DNA of 5,159 nt from positions 1-5,159 of the forward strand of contig JAGXLH010000109.1 in NCBI GenBank assembly GCA_018334795.1, given 5' to 3'. The position numbers and the translations under genes were made by a program. The stretch comes from Thermoplasmatota archaeon (lineage in GTDB: Archaea > Thermoplasmatota > E2 > DHVEG-1). Below are positions 1 to 4,755 of this stretch, one piece after another. Numbering within the stretch: position 1 is the first letter of the stretch; the number at the start of each line of letters is the position of its first letter. Under the pieces are notes generated by a model, which saw only the letters and a list, made by a program, of their open reading frames with translations, searched no databases and was not told the origin of the DNA.

Positions 1-339
1 GGCATTCATCCCACTTTTGTGGTCACGGGTAATATTCCTATTGTCCTTCGAGAATCATTACTTCCTAAAGTCTTTAAAATGGGAGAACAAGTAGTTGAAC
101 GATCATTAGACCTCTTTGGCGGTATCATTGGCTCGTTTTGTTTAGAAACAGTAGTAACTGAAAATCTTGAATTCAAAGTCTTTGAAATCAGCGCTCGAAT
201 CGTTGCTGGAACAAATCCATACGTGAATGGATCACCATACTCAGATTTAATTGAACCCGGCCTTTCCACAGGGAAACGTATTGCTCAAGAAATAAAATAT
301 GCAGCGAAAACAGATCAACTCAATGAAATCCTCTCTTAA
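1..339 (+). CDS. purP: PurP, formate-dependent FAICAR synthetase (3' end only)
   Basis: C-terminal 112 residues of 5-formaminoimidazole-4-carboxamide ribonucleotide synthetase, the ATP-grasp enzyme that archaea use to formylate AICAR with free formate and ATP in the penultimate step of IMP synthesis. The reading frame is open from the first base (G-I-H-P-T-F-V-V-T-G-N...) and ends at TAA 337-339, so the start lies outside the window. Recognition rests on the family's conserved C-terminal stretch: HPTFVVTGN, then RESLLPKVF, then FEISARIVAGTN, whose glutamate and downstream polar residues sit where ATP-grasp enzymes bind metal and nucleotide, then NGSPYS. An initiation codon at GTG 19 would cut through the conserved HPTFVVTGN block and is not real. 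The gene converges on argF with a 48-base gap. No T-tract terminator is seen on its own strand. Confidence 0.93.
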   Translation, partial: GIHPTFVVTGNIPIVLRESLLPKVFKMGEQVVERSLDLFGGIIGSFCLETVVTENLEFKVFEISARIVAGTNPYVNGSPYSDLIEPGLSTGKRIAQEIKYAAKTDQLNEILS

Positions 340-351
340 ATAAAATGATAC

Positions 352-380
352 AAAAAAAGTTGAAAAAAAAGGAAAAAAAA
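352..380 (-). terminator. Triple oligo-T terminator of argF
   Basis: Read on the minus strand, the bases just after the argF stop (TAG, 390-388) contain three T-tracts in succession: eight at 380-373, eight at 370-363 and seven at 358-352, with no GC-rich stem. Archaeal RNA polymerase terminates on such runs without a hairpin. The tracts are A-runs on the plus strand, so they serve argF and not purP; a purP transcript might run antisense into the argF 3' end. Confidence 0.6.
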
Positions 381-387
381 TTATTTT

Positions 388-1302
388 CTAAATTGATTTA
401 TCTAACGTTACCATGATAGCCATTTGAGCCCACATACGATTTTCAGCTTCATCAAAAATTACTGATTGCGGTCCATGGGCAACTTCTTTAGTGACCTCGT
501 AATCATAATACGCAGGCAAACAATGCATAAAGATTGCATCAGATTTTGCCTTACTCATAAGATCTTTGTTTACTGTATAATCTTTGAAATCCTTGAGACG
601 TTGTTGTTTTTGTTCTTCATCACCCATTGAAACCCAAGTATCTGTTGCAACAACATCTACGCCATCTGTTGCAGTTTCAACGGTATCACTTACTTCGATG
701 GTTACCCCAAATTTTTTTGCTTCATCAACAAAGAATTCATCTGGCCAATATTTCTTTGGTGAAACGATTTTTACGTTCATCCCTACCATTGCACATCCAA
801 GTAGATATGAATTTGCCATATTGTTTTTCCCATCACCAAGATACACAAAATTAAGTCCCTTGAGTTCTCCTTTGTGTTCTTTAATGGTCATAAGATCAGT
901 AATAACTTGACAGGGATGTTCTATGTCATCAAGACCACTAATAACAGGAATGGTTGCGTTAGTTGCTAGTTCTTTCATGGCTTTATTGCTCATCGCTCGA
1001 TACATAATCAAATCAACATAGCGAGAAAGCACTAGAGCTGTGTCTTCAATGGTTTCACCTCGGCCGAGTTGAATATCATTTTTTGAAAGAAATAATGCAT
1101 GACCGCCAAGTTTTTCCATGCCAACCTCAAAAGAAACTCGGGTACGGGTACTTGATTTTTCAAAGATCATCCCTAAGGTTTTCCCTGATAAAAGAGAGGT
1201 ATCTTTTCCGTTTTTTGATTTCTTTTTTAAATCAATTCCAAGGTTTATAATGTCAAGTAAATCCTCTTTTACATCTAACATTGAAATAAGATCTCGTTTC
1301 AT
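388..1302 (-). CDS. argF: Ornithine carbamoyltransferase
   Basis: Cytosolic enzyme transferring the carbamoyl group of carbamoyl phosphate to ornithine to give citrulline, in arginine synthesis or, run in reverse, arginine breakdown. From the ATG the protein has 304 residues, a normal archaeal length. Numbering with the in-frame TTG codon one place upstream as residue 1, the carbamoyl-phosphate site is complete: S52-T53-R54-T55, R103 (MYRAM) and H130-P-C-Q133. The ornithine side has the D222 and S226-M227-G228 loop, H261-C262-L-P, and R290 in the C-terminal ENRMWAQ block. These match the E. coli enzyme in order and spacing. The SMG loop argues against aspartate carbamoyltransferase. I chose ATG 1302-1300; TTG 1305-1303 is the only other in-frame start before a stop. 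The nearest SD-like GGAG lies about 22 bases upstream, too far to be used. No other arginine gene is in the window, so biosynthetic versus catabolic use is undecided. Confidence 0.93.
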   Translation of the reverse strand: MKRDLISMLDVKEDLLDIINLGIDLKKKSKNGKDTSLLSGKTLGMIFEKSSTRTRVSFEVGMEKLGGHALFLSKNDIQLGRGETIEDTALVLSRYVDLIMYRAMSNKAMKELATNATIPVISGLDDIEHPCQVITDLMTIKEHKGELKGLNFVYLGDGKNNMANSYLLGCAMVGMNVKIVSPKKYWPDEFFVDEAKKFGVTIEVSDTVETATDGVDVVATDTWVSMGDEEQKQQRLKDFKDYTVNKDLMSKAKSDAIFMHCLPAYYDYEVTKEVAHGPQSVIFDEAENRMWAQMAIMVTLDKSI

Positions 1303-1327
1303 CAATTCATCCGAATAATTACTTCTC

Positions 1328-1336
1328 CTTTAAATC
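1328..1336 (-). promoter_or_regulatory. Candidate TATA box for a leaderless argF transcript
   Basis: On the minus strand the motif GATTTAAAG is centred about 30 bases before the argF ATG. Archaeal transcription starts roughly 25 bases after the TATA centre, which would place the start near 1307 and give a leaderless or nearly leaderless mRNA. This would explain why the neighbouring AAAGGAG is at a useless distance for ribosome binding: it would be promoter DNA. The alternative is a start from the AT palindrome at 1363-1377, with a leader of about 40 bases. Confidence 0.35.
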
Positions 1337-1356
1337 TATCGTTTTAGCATATTCAT

Positions 1357-1377
1357 ACCAAACTATTTTTTAAATAG
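1357..1377 (+). promoter_or_regulatory. BRE/TATA promoter of fen with a palindromic TATA region
   Basis: A purine-rich stretch resembling a TFB recognition element (CCAAAC, 1358-1363) is followed by the AT-rich CTATTTTTTAAATAG (1363-1377), a perfect 6-bp inverted repeat with a 3-base centre. Transcription about 25 bases downstream of its centre would begin near 1395-1400, just before the FEN ATG at 1403, giving a leaderless message. Because the box is palindromic it could also direct argF in the other direction. Confidence 0.5.
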
Positions 1378-1402
1378 GAAATGATACTGTTTAGTGGTTG
1401 GC

Positions 1403-2425
1403 ATGGGTGTTAAATTAGGATCCTTATTTCCATCAGAACAGATTTCATTTAAAGACCTGCATGACCGAATTATTGTCATTGATGCATATAATGTCCTTCA
1501 TCAATTCCTTGCAACAATTAGACAACGTGATGGAACCGCTTTAAAAAATGCTGATGGAAAAATTACGTCTCATCTATCGGGATTGTTTTACCGATCTGCT
1601 AATCTTGTTCAAAATAAAATAAAACCAGTCTATGTTTTTGATGGTAAACCTCATGAGTTAAAACAAGAAACCATTGATGAACGGAATAGAAGACGATTGC
1701 AAGCTGAAAAAGATTGGAAAGATGCTTTGGAGAAGGGAGATACGGCAAAAGCACGAGTGAAAGCACAGCAAACAAGTAGAGTTACCGAAGAAATCGTAGC
1801 GCAAAGTAAAACATTACTTGAAATCCTAGGAATCCCCTATGTACAAGCTCCAGAAGAAGGAGAAGCTCAAGCTAGTTACATGGTTAGGAAAGGAGATGCG
1901 TATGGTGTCGGATCACAAGATTTTGATTGTTTACTTATTGGTTCTCCCGTATTGATTCGTAATCTAACCAGTTCGTCCAAACGGAAACTTCCTGGAAAAA
2001 AAGCGTATGTAAAGGTTCATCCTGAACGAATTTATTTGAATCAAACCCTTGATAAACTTGGTATTTCACAAAAACAACTGGTTGATATGGCAATTTTGAT
2101 GGGAACGGATTTTAATGAAGGAATCAAAGGGATTGGTCCGAAAAAAAGTTTGAAACTGATTAAAAAAAATGGAAATATTGAAAATGTTATTTCAACGATT
2201 GGAAGTGATGAAGCACCCACTTTTGAAAAAATCAAAAAAATCAGGTCTATGTTTTTAAATCCAAAAACAACTGATGATTATGAATTATCTTGGTCTCAAC
2301 CAGATGAACAAAAACTCGTTTATTTTCTTTCAGAGAAATATCAATTTAGTGAAAAACGGATTGAATCAATGCTAAAAAAATTTGAACCCATTAAAGAAAT
2401 GAAAAAACAACAAACATTATTTTAA
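1403..2425 (+). CDS. fen: Flap endonuclease FEN-1
   Basis: Structure-specific 5' nuclease that removes flaps during Okazaki-fragment maturation and long-patch repair, normally held on DNA by PCNA. From ATG 1403 the protein has 340 residues and begins MGVKLGS, the family's conserved N-terminus, whose buried start lies near the active site. The in-frame GTG at 1394 would add three residues and is rejected. All seven acidic metal ligands are present at the positions used in Pyrococcus FEN-1: D27, D80, E152, E154, D173, D175 and D236. Order: XPG-N nuclease half (about 1-105) with the FDGKP motif, basic helical-arch region (about 85-130), XPG-I half (about 140-225), then the helix-hairpin-helix GIKGIGPKK (about 240-248). 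The protein ends KKQQTLF, a PCNA-binding box that stops early (see findings). Divergent from argF and convergent with pepE. Confidence 0.97.
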   Translation: MGVKLGSLFPSEQISFKDLHDRIIVIDAYNVLHQFLATIRQRDGTALKNADGKITSHLSGLFYRSANLVQNKIKPVYVFDGKPHELKQETIDERNRRRLQAEKDWKDALEKGDTAKARVKAQQTSRVTEEIVAQSKTLLEILGIPYVQAPEEGEAQASYMVRKGDAYGVGSQDFDCLLIGSPVLIRNLTSSSKRKLPGKKAYVKVHPERIYLNQTLDKLGISQKQLVDMAILMGTDFNEGIKGIGPKKSLKLIKKNGNIENVISTIGSDEAPTFEKIKKIRSMFLNPKTTDDYELSWSQPDEQKLVYFLSEKYQFSEKRIESMLKKFEPIKEMKKQQTLF

Positions 2426-2440
2426 TTAGATTTGTTGTTT
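2405..2440 (+). terminator. Hairpin overlapping the fen stop codon
   Basis: AAACAACAAA (2405-2414) and TTTGTTGTTT (2431-2440) form a perfect 10-bp inverted repeat around a 16-base loop that contains the fen stop codon TAA 2423-2425. The left arm encodes part of the PCNA-binding tail; the right arm is U-rich in the RNA. It could act in termination or 3'-end stability. The stem is mostly A-U, so its strength in RNA is modest. Confidence 0.4.
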
Positions 2441-2451
2441 CTCATGATTTA

Positions 2452-2509
2452 GATGGGCAACGATACTTAATCGGTCGTTTTCCCTGTAAAACAGGCCAAA
2501 AGCCCCATC
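2452..2509. other. Structured convergent intergenic element
   Basis: Between fen and pepE, GATGGG (2452-2457) pairs with CCCATC (2504-2509), enclosing CGAT/ATCG (2461-2464 with 2470-2473) and CCTGT-AAA-ACAGG (2483-2495). The inner hairpin has TTTT and AAAA nearby that could extend it past an internal bulge. GGC-CAAAA-GCC (2494-2504) is a competing fold. On the minus strand the same segment follows pepE directly and carries short T-runs, so a two-sided terminator is the simplest reading. No tRNA or C/D-box motifs were found here. Confidence 0.3.
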
Positions 2510-2517
2510 AATCAATC

Positions 2518-3225
2518 TTATAAATCGATGGCATCTTCAGTTTTCAATTCGATTGGTTCTTTGTTTTTTGTAAACACTCTGGCGCCATATTTTCCTTTGA
2601 TTGTGTACGAATCATTTTTACAATGAATTATAGCTCCTTCTCGAAGGCCAATTACCGGGATGTCGTTGAATACGAAGAATTCTTGAATGCGTTTCTCCCG
2701 GGTTTCACCCATATGCTTTGTAGAAGGATCTGGATCAATATAATGTGGATTGATATTGAATGGAACAAGTCCAAGTGCGTTAAAAGATGGAGGATACATA
2801 ATTGGCATATCATTAGTAGTTTTAATGGATTGACAAGCAACATTTGACCCAGCACTAGTTCCGATATATTTCATTCCGTCTTTTACAGCGTTTTTTAACG
2901 GTTCAATTAAATTGTTTTTGTAAAGCATAGTGAGCAATACAAACGTATTTCCTCCACCGATGAACACGGCCTCATGGTCTGAAATTGCTTGTTGTTTATC
3001 CTTAAACTCATGAATTCCATGAAGGTTTTTTCCCATTTTTTCAAAACGATCTTTTGCTACCTTAGTGTATTCGTCATGACTTATTCCACCAGGACGAGCA
3101 TAGGCAATAAATAGAACAGTTGAATGGTTTTTAAGAAAAGATTGTATTTCTTCGGCGCAATGATCGAGATATCCACTGCCATGTAATGTTGAATTGCTTA
3201 TTAATAATAGATATGTTTGACTCAT
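2518..3225 (-). CDS. pepE: Peptidase E, alpha-aspartyl dipeptidase (family S51)
   Basis: Cytoplasmic serine peptidase that, in its bacterial relatives, hydrolyses dipeptides with an N-terminal aspartate. The protein has 235 residues, close to the usual length of about 230. The catalytic residues are readable: nucleophile S124 in GTSAGSN, D139 in TTNDMP and H161 in NPHY. Each is offset by four from Ser120, Asp135 and His157 of the enteric enzyme. Other family blocks are LLISNSTL at 7-14, FIGGGNTF at 88-95, the GETRE-RI block around 173-180 and IGLREG at 192-197. There is no signal peptide. Start ATG 3225-3223 gives the family N-terminus; no ribosome-binding site precedes it, and an inverted repeat abuts the codon. 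Substrate preference cannot be read from sequence; cyanophycinase-like S51 members are a distant alternative. Confidence 0.92.
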   Translation of the reverse strand: MSQTYLLLISNSTLHGSGYLDHCAEEIQSFLKNHSTVLFIAYARPGGISHDEYTKVAKDRFEKMGKNLHGIHEFKDKQQAISDHEAVFIGGGNTFVLLTMLYKNNLIEPLKNAVKDGMKYIGTSAGSNVACQSIKTTNDMPIMYPPSFNALGLVPFNINPHYIDPDPSTKHMGETREKRIQEFFVFNDIPVIGLREGAIIHCKNDSYTIKGKYGARVFTKNKEPIELKTEDAIDL

Positions 3226-3243
3226 AGATATTGGTGAATATCT
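3226..3243. repeat. Palindrome abutting the pepE start codon
   Basis: AGATATT-GGTG-AATATCT is a perfect 7-bp inverted repeat with a 4-base centre, directly next to the pepE ATG (3225-3223). It could be an operator over the initiation region or, if transcribed, a small hairpin just before the start codon. No Shine-Dalgarno sequence is seen on the minus strand here, and no convincing TATA box for pepE was found. Confidence 0.4.
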
Positions 3244-3315
3244 TTTTGTTAAAAGAGTTTATGATTCATGTAACCCTTGATTTATGATTTGATTTTTAGT
3301 TAAGAATTGAAGAAC

Positions 3316-3334
3316 TAAAGTTTTATTAACTTTA
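3316..3334. promoter_or_regulatory. Candidate operator upstream of the rhodanese-PKD gene
   Basis: TAAAGTT-TTATT-AACTTTA is a perfect 7-bp inverted repeat with a 5-base centre. It ends six bases before the TATA-like box of the plus-strand gene, a usual place for an archaeal activator or a repressor interfering with TBP/TFB. The assignment rests on symmetry and position only; the DNA here is AT-rich, so chance is possible. Confidence 0.35.
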
Positions 3335-3339
3335 ATGGA

Positions 3340-3349
3340 TATATTATAA
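3340..3349 (+). promoter_or_regulatory. TATA box of the rhodanese-PKD gene
   Basis: TATATTATAA is the best TATA-like sequence in the divergent gap. A start about 25 bases downstream would fall near 3368-3372, leaving a leader of roughly 20 bases before ATG 3390. The GGAG at 3361-3364 would then lie upstream of the mRNA start and would not serve translation; GGGG at 3380-3383, six bases before the ATG, is the likelier weak ribosome-binding site. Confidence 0.4.
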
Positions 3350-3389
3350 TTAAATTAAAAGGAGATTATTAAAATATTTGGGGATAAAA

Positions 3390-4529
3390 ATGAAAATAAT
3401 AAATTGTTATAAATATTTACTGGCATTATTTTTGGCAACTAGCTTTATTGCACCATCAGGGATTTCTACAGACATCACATCATTATCAACACAAAAAGAA
3501 ATAACAGATAAACAAGTGGAGTACATTGATCTTACAGTTAATGAAGCCTGGGATTTTCTTTCAACTACATCTAATGGAATACAGTTACCTATAGATGTTC
3601 GAATTGATGATGAATGGACTTCAAGCCGTATAGACACTCCCTTTCCTGAATATCCAAGACATTTTGAGAAAGATCACATTGTAGATGAAGAAGGATTCCA
3701 GCAGTTCTTAGAACTTTATGATGGCAATGATATCATTGTCTATTGCAAATCTGGTGGGCGAAGCGCAACATCAGCAAGCATTATCACAAGTAGAGGTTTC
3801 AATGGTACCGTGTATAATATGCTTGGTGGACTTACTGATTGGAAAGAGGAGGAACTTCCGTTTAAATCTGGAAACACTGAACCAAGCATTCCAGAAAAAC
3901 CACTGGGACCAGGTGTATGTAACGTAGGAGTGATTTATGAATTTTCAACTCAAACAATGGATCCAGATGATGATCCGGTTCGTTATGGATGGGATTTTAA
4001 TGGTGATGAATATGTTGATAAATGGACTGATTATACTCCATCTTCAACATCATCAATTATTGAATACGGATTTGTGTCCACTGGTCCTTATAATATCTCT
4101 GTTTTAGCTGAGGATTTAGTTGGAAGTCAAACTGGTTTTTCAGATAAACTAACAGTGATTGGTAATATGCCACCCAGCGAACCAATGATTGATGGATCAA
4201 TTCAGGGGGAGTCAGGCATAAGTTATGAATATGAAATTGTATCAACTGATGCTCAAGGTTCTGAAATATCATATTTTATCGATTGGGGTGATGGAACTAC
4301 AGAGGGATGGACACGAACCCTTCCTTCAGGAGAATCATTGTTTGTATCTCATACTTGGCAAGAAAAAGACACCTATGTTATCAAAGCAAAAGCAAAAGAT
4401 GAATATGAAGGAGAAAGCGATTGGTCAACACTCGAAGTAAAAATGCCAAAAATTCATGTGCATCCCTGGTTAATGCAGATGTTTGAGCAGAATCTCAACT
4501 TCAAACATATTATCCTTTCTTTTTTCTGA
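3390..4529 (+). CDS. Exported rhodanese-PKD domain fusion protein
   Basis: Protein of 379 residues from ATG 3390. Residues about 1-27 form a signal peptide (short basic start, hydrophobic LLALFLATSFIA core), so the protein acts outside the membrane. Residues about 44-157 are a single rhodanese domain: DVRIDDEW at 69-76, then the active loop Y118-C119-K-S-G-G-R124, with C119 the expected persulfide-forming cysteine, and a closing NMLGGLTDWK at 143-152. The usual GHIPGA motif is replaced by a RIDTPFPEYPR segment. Two PKD-like beta-sandwich domains follow, about 172-258 (DPDDDPVRYGWDFNGD) and 261-352 (YFIDWGDGT and the HTW strand), then a short tail ending in LSFF with no membrane anchor. A TTG at 3378 is in frame but would put charged residues before the signal. 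Likely sulfur transfer or cyanide/thiosulfate chemistry at the cell surface; the substrate is unknown. Divergent from pepE. Confidence 0.85.
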   Translation: MKIINCYKYLLALFLATSFIAPSGISTDITSLSTQKEITDKQVEYIDLTVNEAWDFLSTTSNGIQLPIDVRIDDEWTSSRIDTPFPEYPRHFEKDHIVDEEGFQQFLELYDGNDIIVYCKSGGRSATSASIITSRGFNGTVYNMLGGLTDWKEEELPFKSGNTEPSIPEKPLGPGVCNVGVIYEFSTQTMDPDDDPVRYGWDFNGDEYVDKWTDYTPSSTSSIIEYGFVSTGPYNISVLAEDLVGSQTGFSDKLTVIGNMPPSEPMIDGSIQGESGISYEYEIVSTDAQGSEISYFIDWGDGTTEGWTRTLPSGESLFVSHTWQEKDTYVIKAKAKDEYEGESDWSTLEVKMPKIHVHPWLMQMFEQNLNFKHIILSFF

Positions 4530-4535
4530 AATGTA

Positions 4536-4560
4536 TGAGGATACCGGGATTCGAACCCGA
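4536..4560 (-). tRNA. tRNA 3'-end fragment (T-arm plus acceptor strand)
   Basis: On the minus strand, TCGGG (4560-4556), loop TTCGAAT (4555-4549) and CCCGG (4548-4544) make a canonical 5-bp T-stem (one T-G wobble) with an invariant-type T-loop. Then follow seven acceptor bases TATCCTC (4543-4537) and a discriminator A (4536); CCA is not encoded. A matching 5' acceptor strand (GAGGATA), a D-arm and an anticodon arm are absent on the expected side, up to the window end. So this is a remnant or att-type copy and not a working gene, unless it is one half of a split tRNA. Isoacceptor unknown. It lies six bases after the stop of the rhodanese-PKD gene, on the opposite strand. Confidence 0.65.
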
Positions 4561-4588
4561 GTAAGTGGCTTGGTAAGTGGTTTTCACT
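4561..4588. repeat. GTAAGTGG direct repeat with small hairpin
   Basis: GTAAGTGG occurs at 4561-4568 and again at 4573-4580, a 12-base period (CTTG between). The second copy overlaps a 4-bp hairpin AGTG-GTTTT-CACT (4576-4588). The pair starts exactly where recognisable tRNA similarity stops, so it may belong to an integration arm-type site or may be a local duplication. Confidence 0.4.
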
Positions 4589-4623
4589 AGAAGGGAATCG
4601 TCCGGTTTTGAAAAAGGATTTTA

Positions 4624-4659
4624 ATATAATATTTTTAGGACTACACATATAATATTTTT
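4624..4659. repeat. 13-bp AT-rich direct repeat, 23-bp period
   Basis: ATATAATATTTTT occurs at 4624-4636 and at 4647-4659, about two helical turns apart and immediately upstream of the promoter at 4663. Such spacing would suit two regulator subunits on one DNA face. The low complexity of the motif makes a chance match plausible. Confidence 0.35.
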
Positions 4660-4662
4660 TTT

Positions 4663-4678
4663 CGAAAGTTTTATATAA
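4663..4678 (+). promoter_or_regulatory. Strong archaeal BRE/TATA promoter
   Basis: CGAAAG (4663-4668) followed at once by TTTTATATAA (4669-4678) is a close fit to the archaeal TFB recognition element plus TATA box. Transcription would start near 4698-4702, leaving a leader of about 45 bases before ATG 4745. It is the clearest promoter in the window. Confidence 0.7.
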
Positions 4679-4698
4679 TTTTTAAACATTTGCTTTAA

Positions 4699-4726
4699 TA
4701 AATCTGTATAATGGGAGGCAGATTTA
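4699..4726 (+). promoter_or_regulatory. Leader inverted repeat at the predicted transcription start
   Basis: TAAATCTG (4699-4706) and CAGATTTA (4719-4726) are perfect 8-bp arms around a 12-base loop, TATAATGGGAGG. The left arm coincides with the transcription start predicted from the TATA box, so the mRNA would begin with a hairpin whose loop exposes a GGGAGG. The genuine ribosome-binding site AAGGAGG begins four bases after the stem. This may be a 5' stability hairpin, a translation switch, or a DNA operator at the start site. Confidence 0.5.
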
Positions 4727-4731
4727 CATAA
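4711..4731 (+). other. Six-codon leader ORF (uncertain)
   Basis: ATG 4711 opens a short frame encoding MGGRFT and ending at TAA 4729-4731, which overlaps the ribosome-binding site of the next gene. Its ATG sits in the loop of the leader hairpin and has no good ribosome-binding site of its own. It could couple translation to the gene below or be chance. Confidence 0.2.
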
Positions 4732-4755
4732 GGAGGAATTAAATATGGAAGGAGG
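4730..4755 (+). promoter_or_regulatory. Two tandem ribosome-binding sites with alternative starts
   Basis: AAGGAGG at 4730-4736 serves ATG 4745 with an 8-base spacer. AAGGAGG recurs at 4749-4755, inside the first codons, and is placed for TTG 4760 with a 4-base spacer. Both starts share one frame and differ by five residues (MEGGY). ATG is the more likely start by codon; the second site may raise initiation or mark the ancestral start. Confidence 0.5.

Noticed and set aside
6..269. Minus-strand open frame of 87 codons opposite the start of the window.
   Set aside because: It is antisense to the conserved PurP C-terminus and has no recognisable protein features.
584..910. Plus-strand open frames inside argF.
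   Set aside because: They lie opposite a fully conserved carbamoyltransferase; composition is serine/phenylalanine-rich as expected from antisense reading, and no promoter or ribosome-binding site was seen.
1394..1402. GTG start giving FEN-1 three extra residues.
   Set aside because: The FEN-1 family begins MGV at the next in-frame ATG (1403), and an extended N-terminus would disturb the active-site region.
2440..2517. A C/D-box guide RNA in the fen/pepE gap.
   Set aside because: No C box (RTGATGA) paired with a D box (CTGA) at suitable spacing on either strand.
3378..3389. TTG start for the rhodanese-PKD protein.
   Set aside because: ATG 3390 gives a standard signal peptide and has a short G-rich stretch at a usable distance; GGAG at 3361 is too far from either start.
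4511..4560. A circularly permuted tRNA: the 3' fragment followed on the minus strand by AAGGATA (4517-4511), which pairs with six of seven acceptor bases.
   Set aside because: The bases after AAGGATA do not make a D-arm (no GG in the loop, no stem) and no anticodon arm follows. The stretch is coding sequence of the rhodanese-PKD gene, so the pairing is probably chance.
4536..4640. A complete tRNA, including a class II type with a long variable arm.
   Set aside because: No 5' acceptor strand complementary to TATCCTC, no D-loop GG and no closed anticodon stem with a seven-base loop upstream on the minus strand.
4454..4648. Minus-strand open frame across the tRNA fragment.
   Set aside because: It runs through non-coding tRNA sequence and antisense of the PKD tail, with no family resemblance and no promoter.
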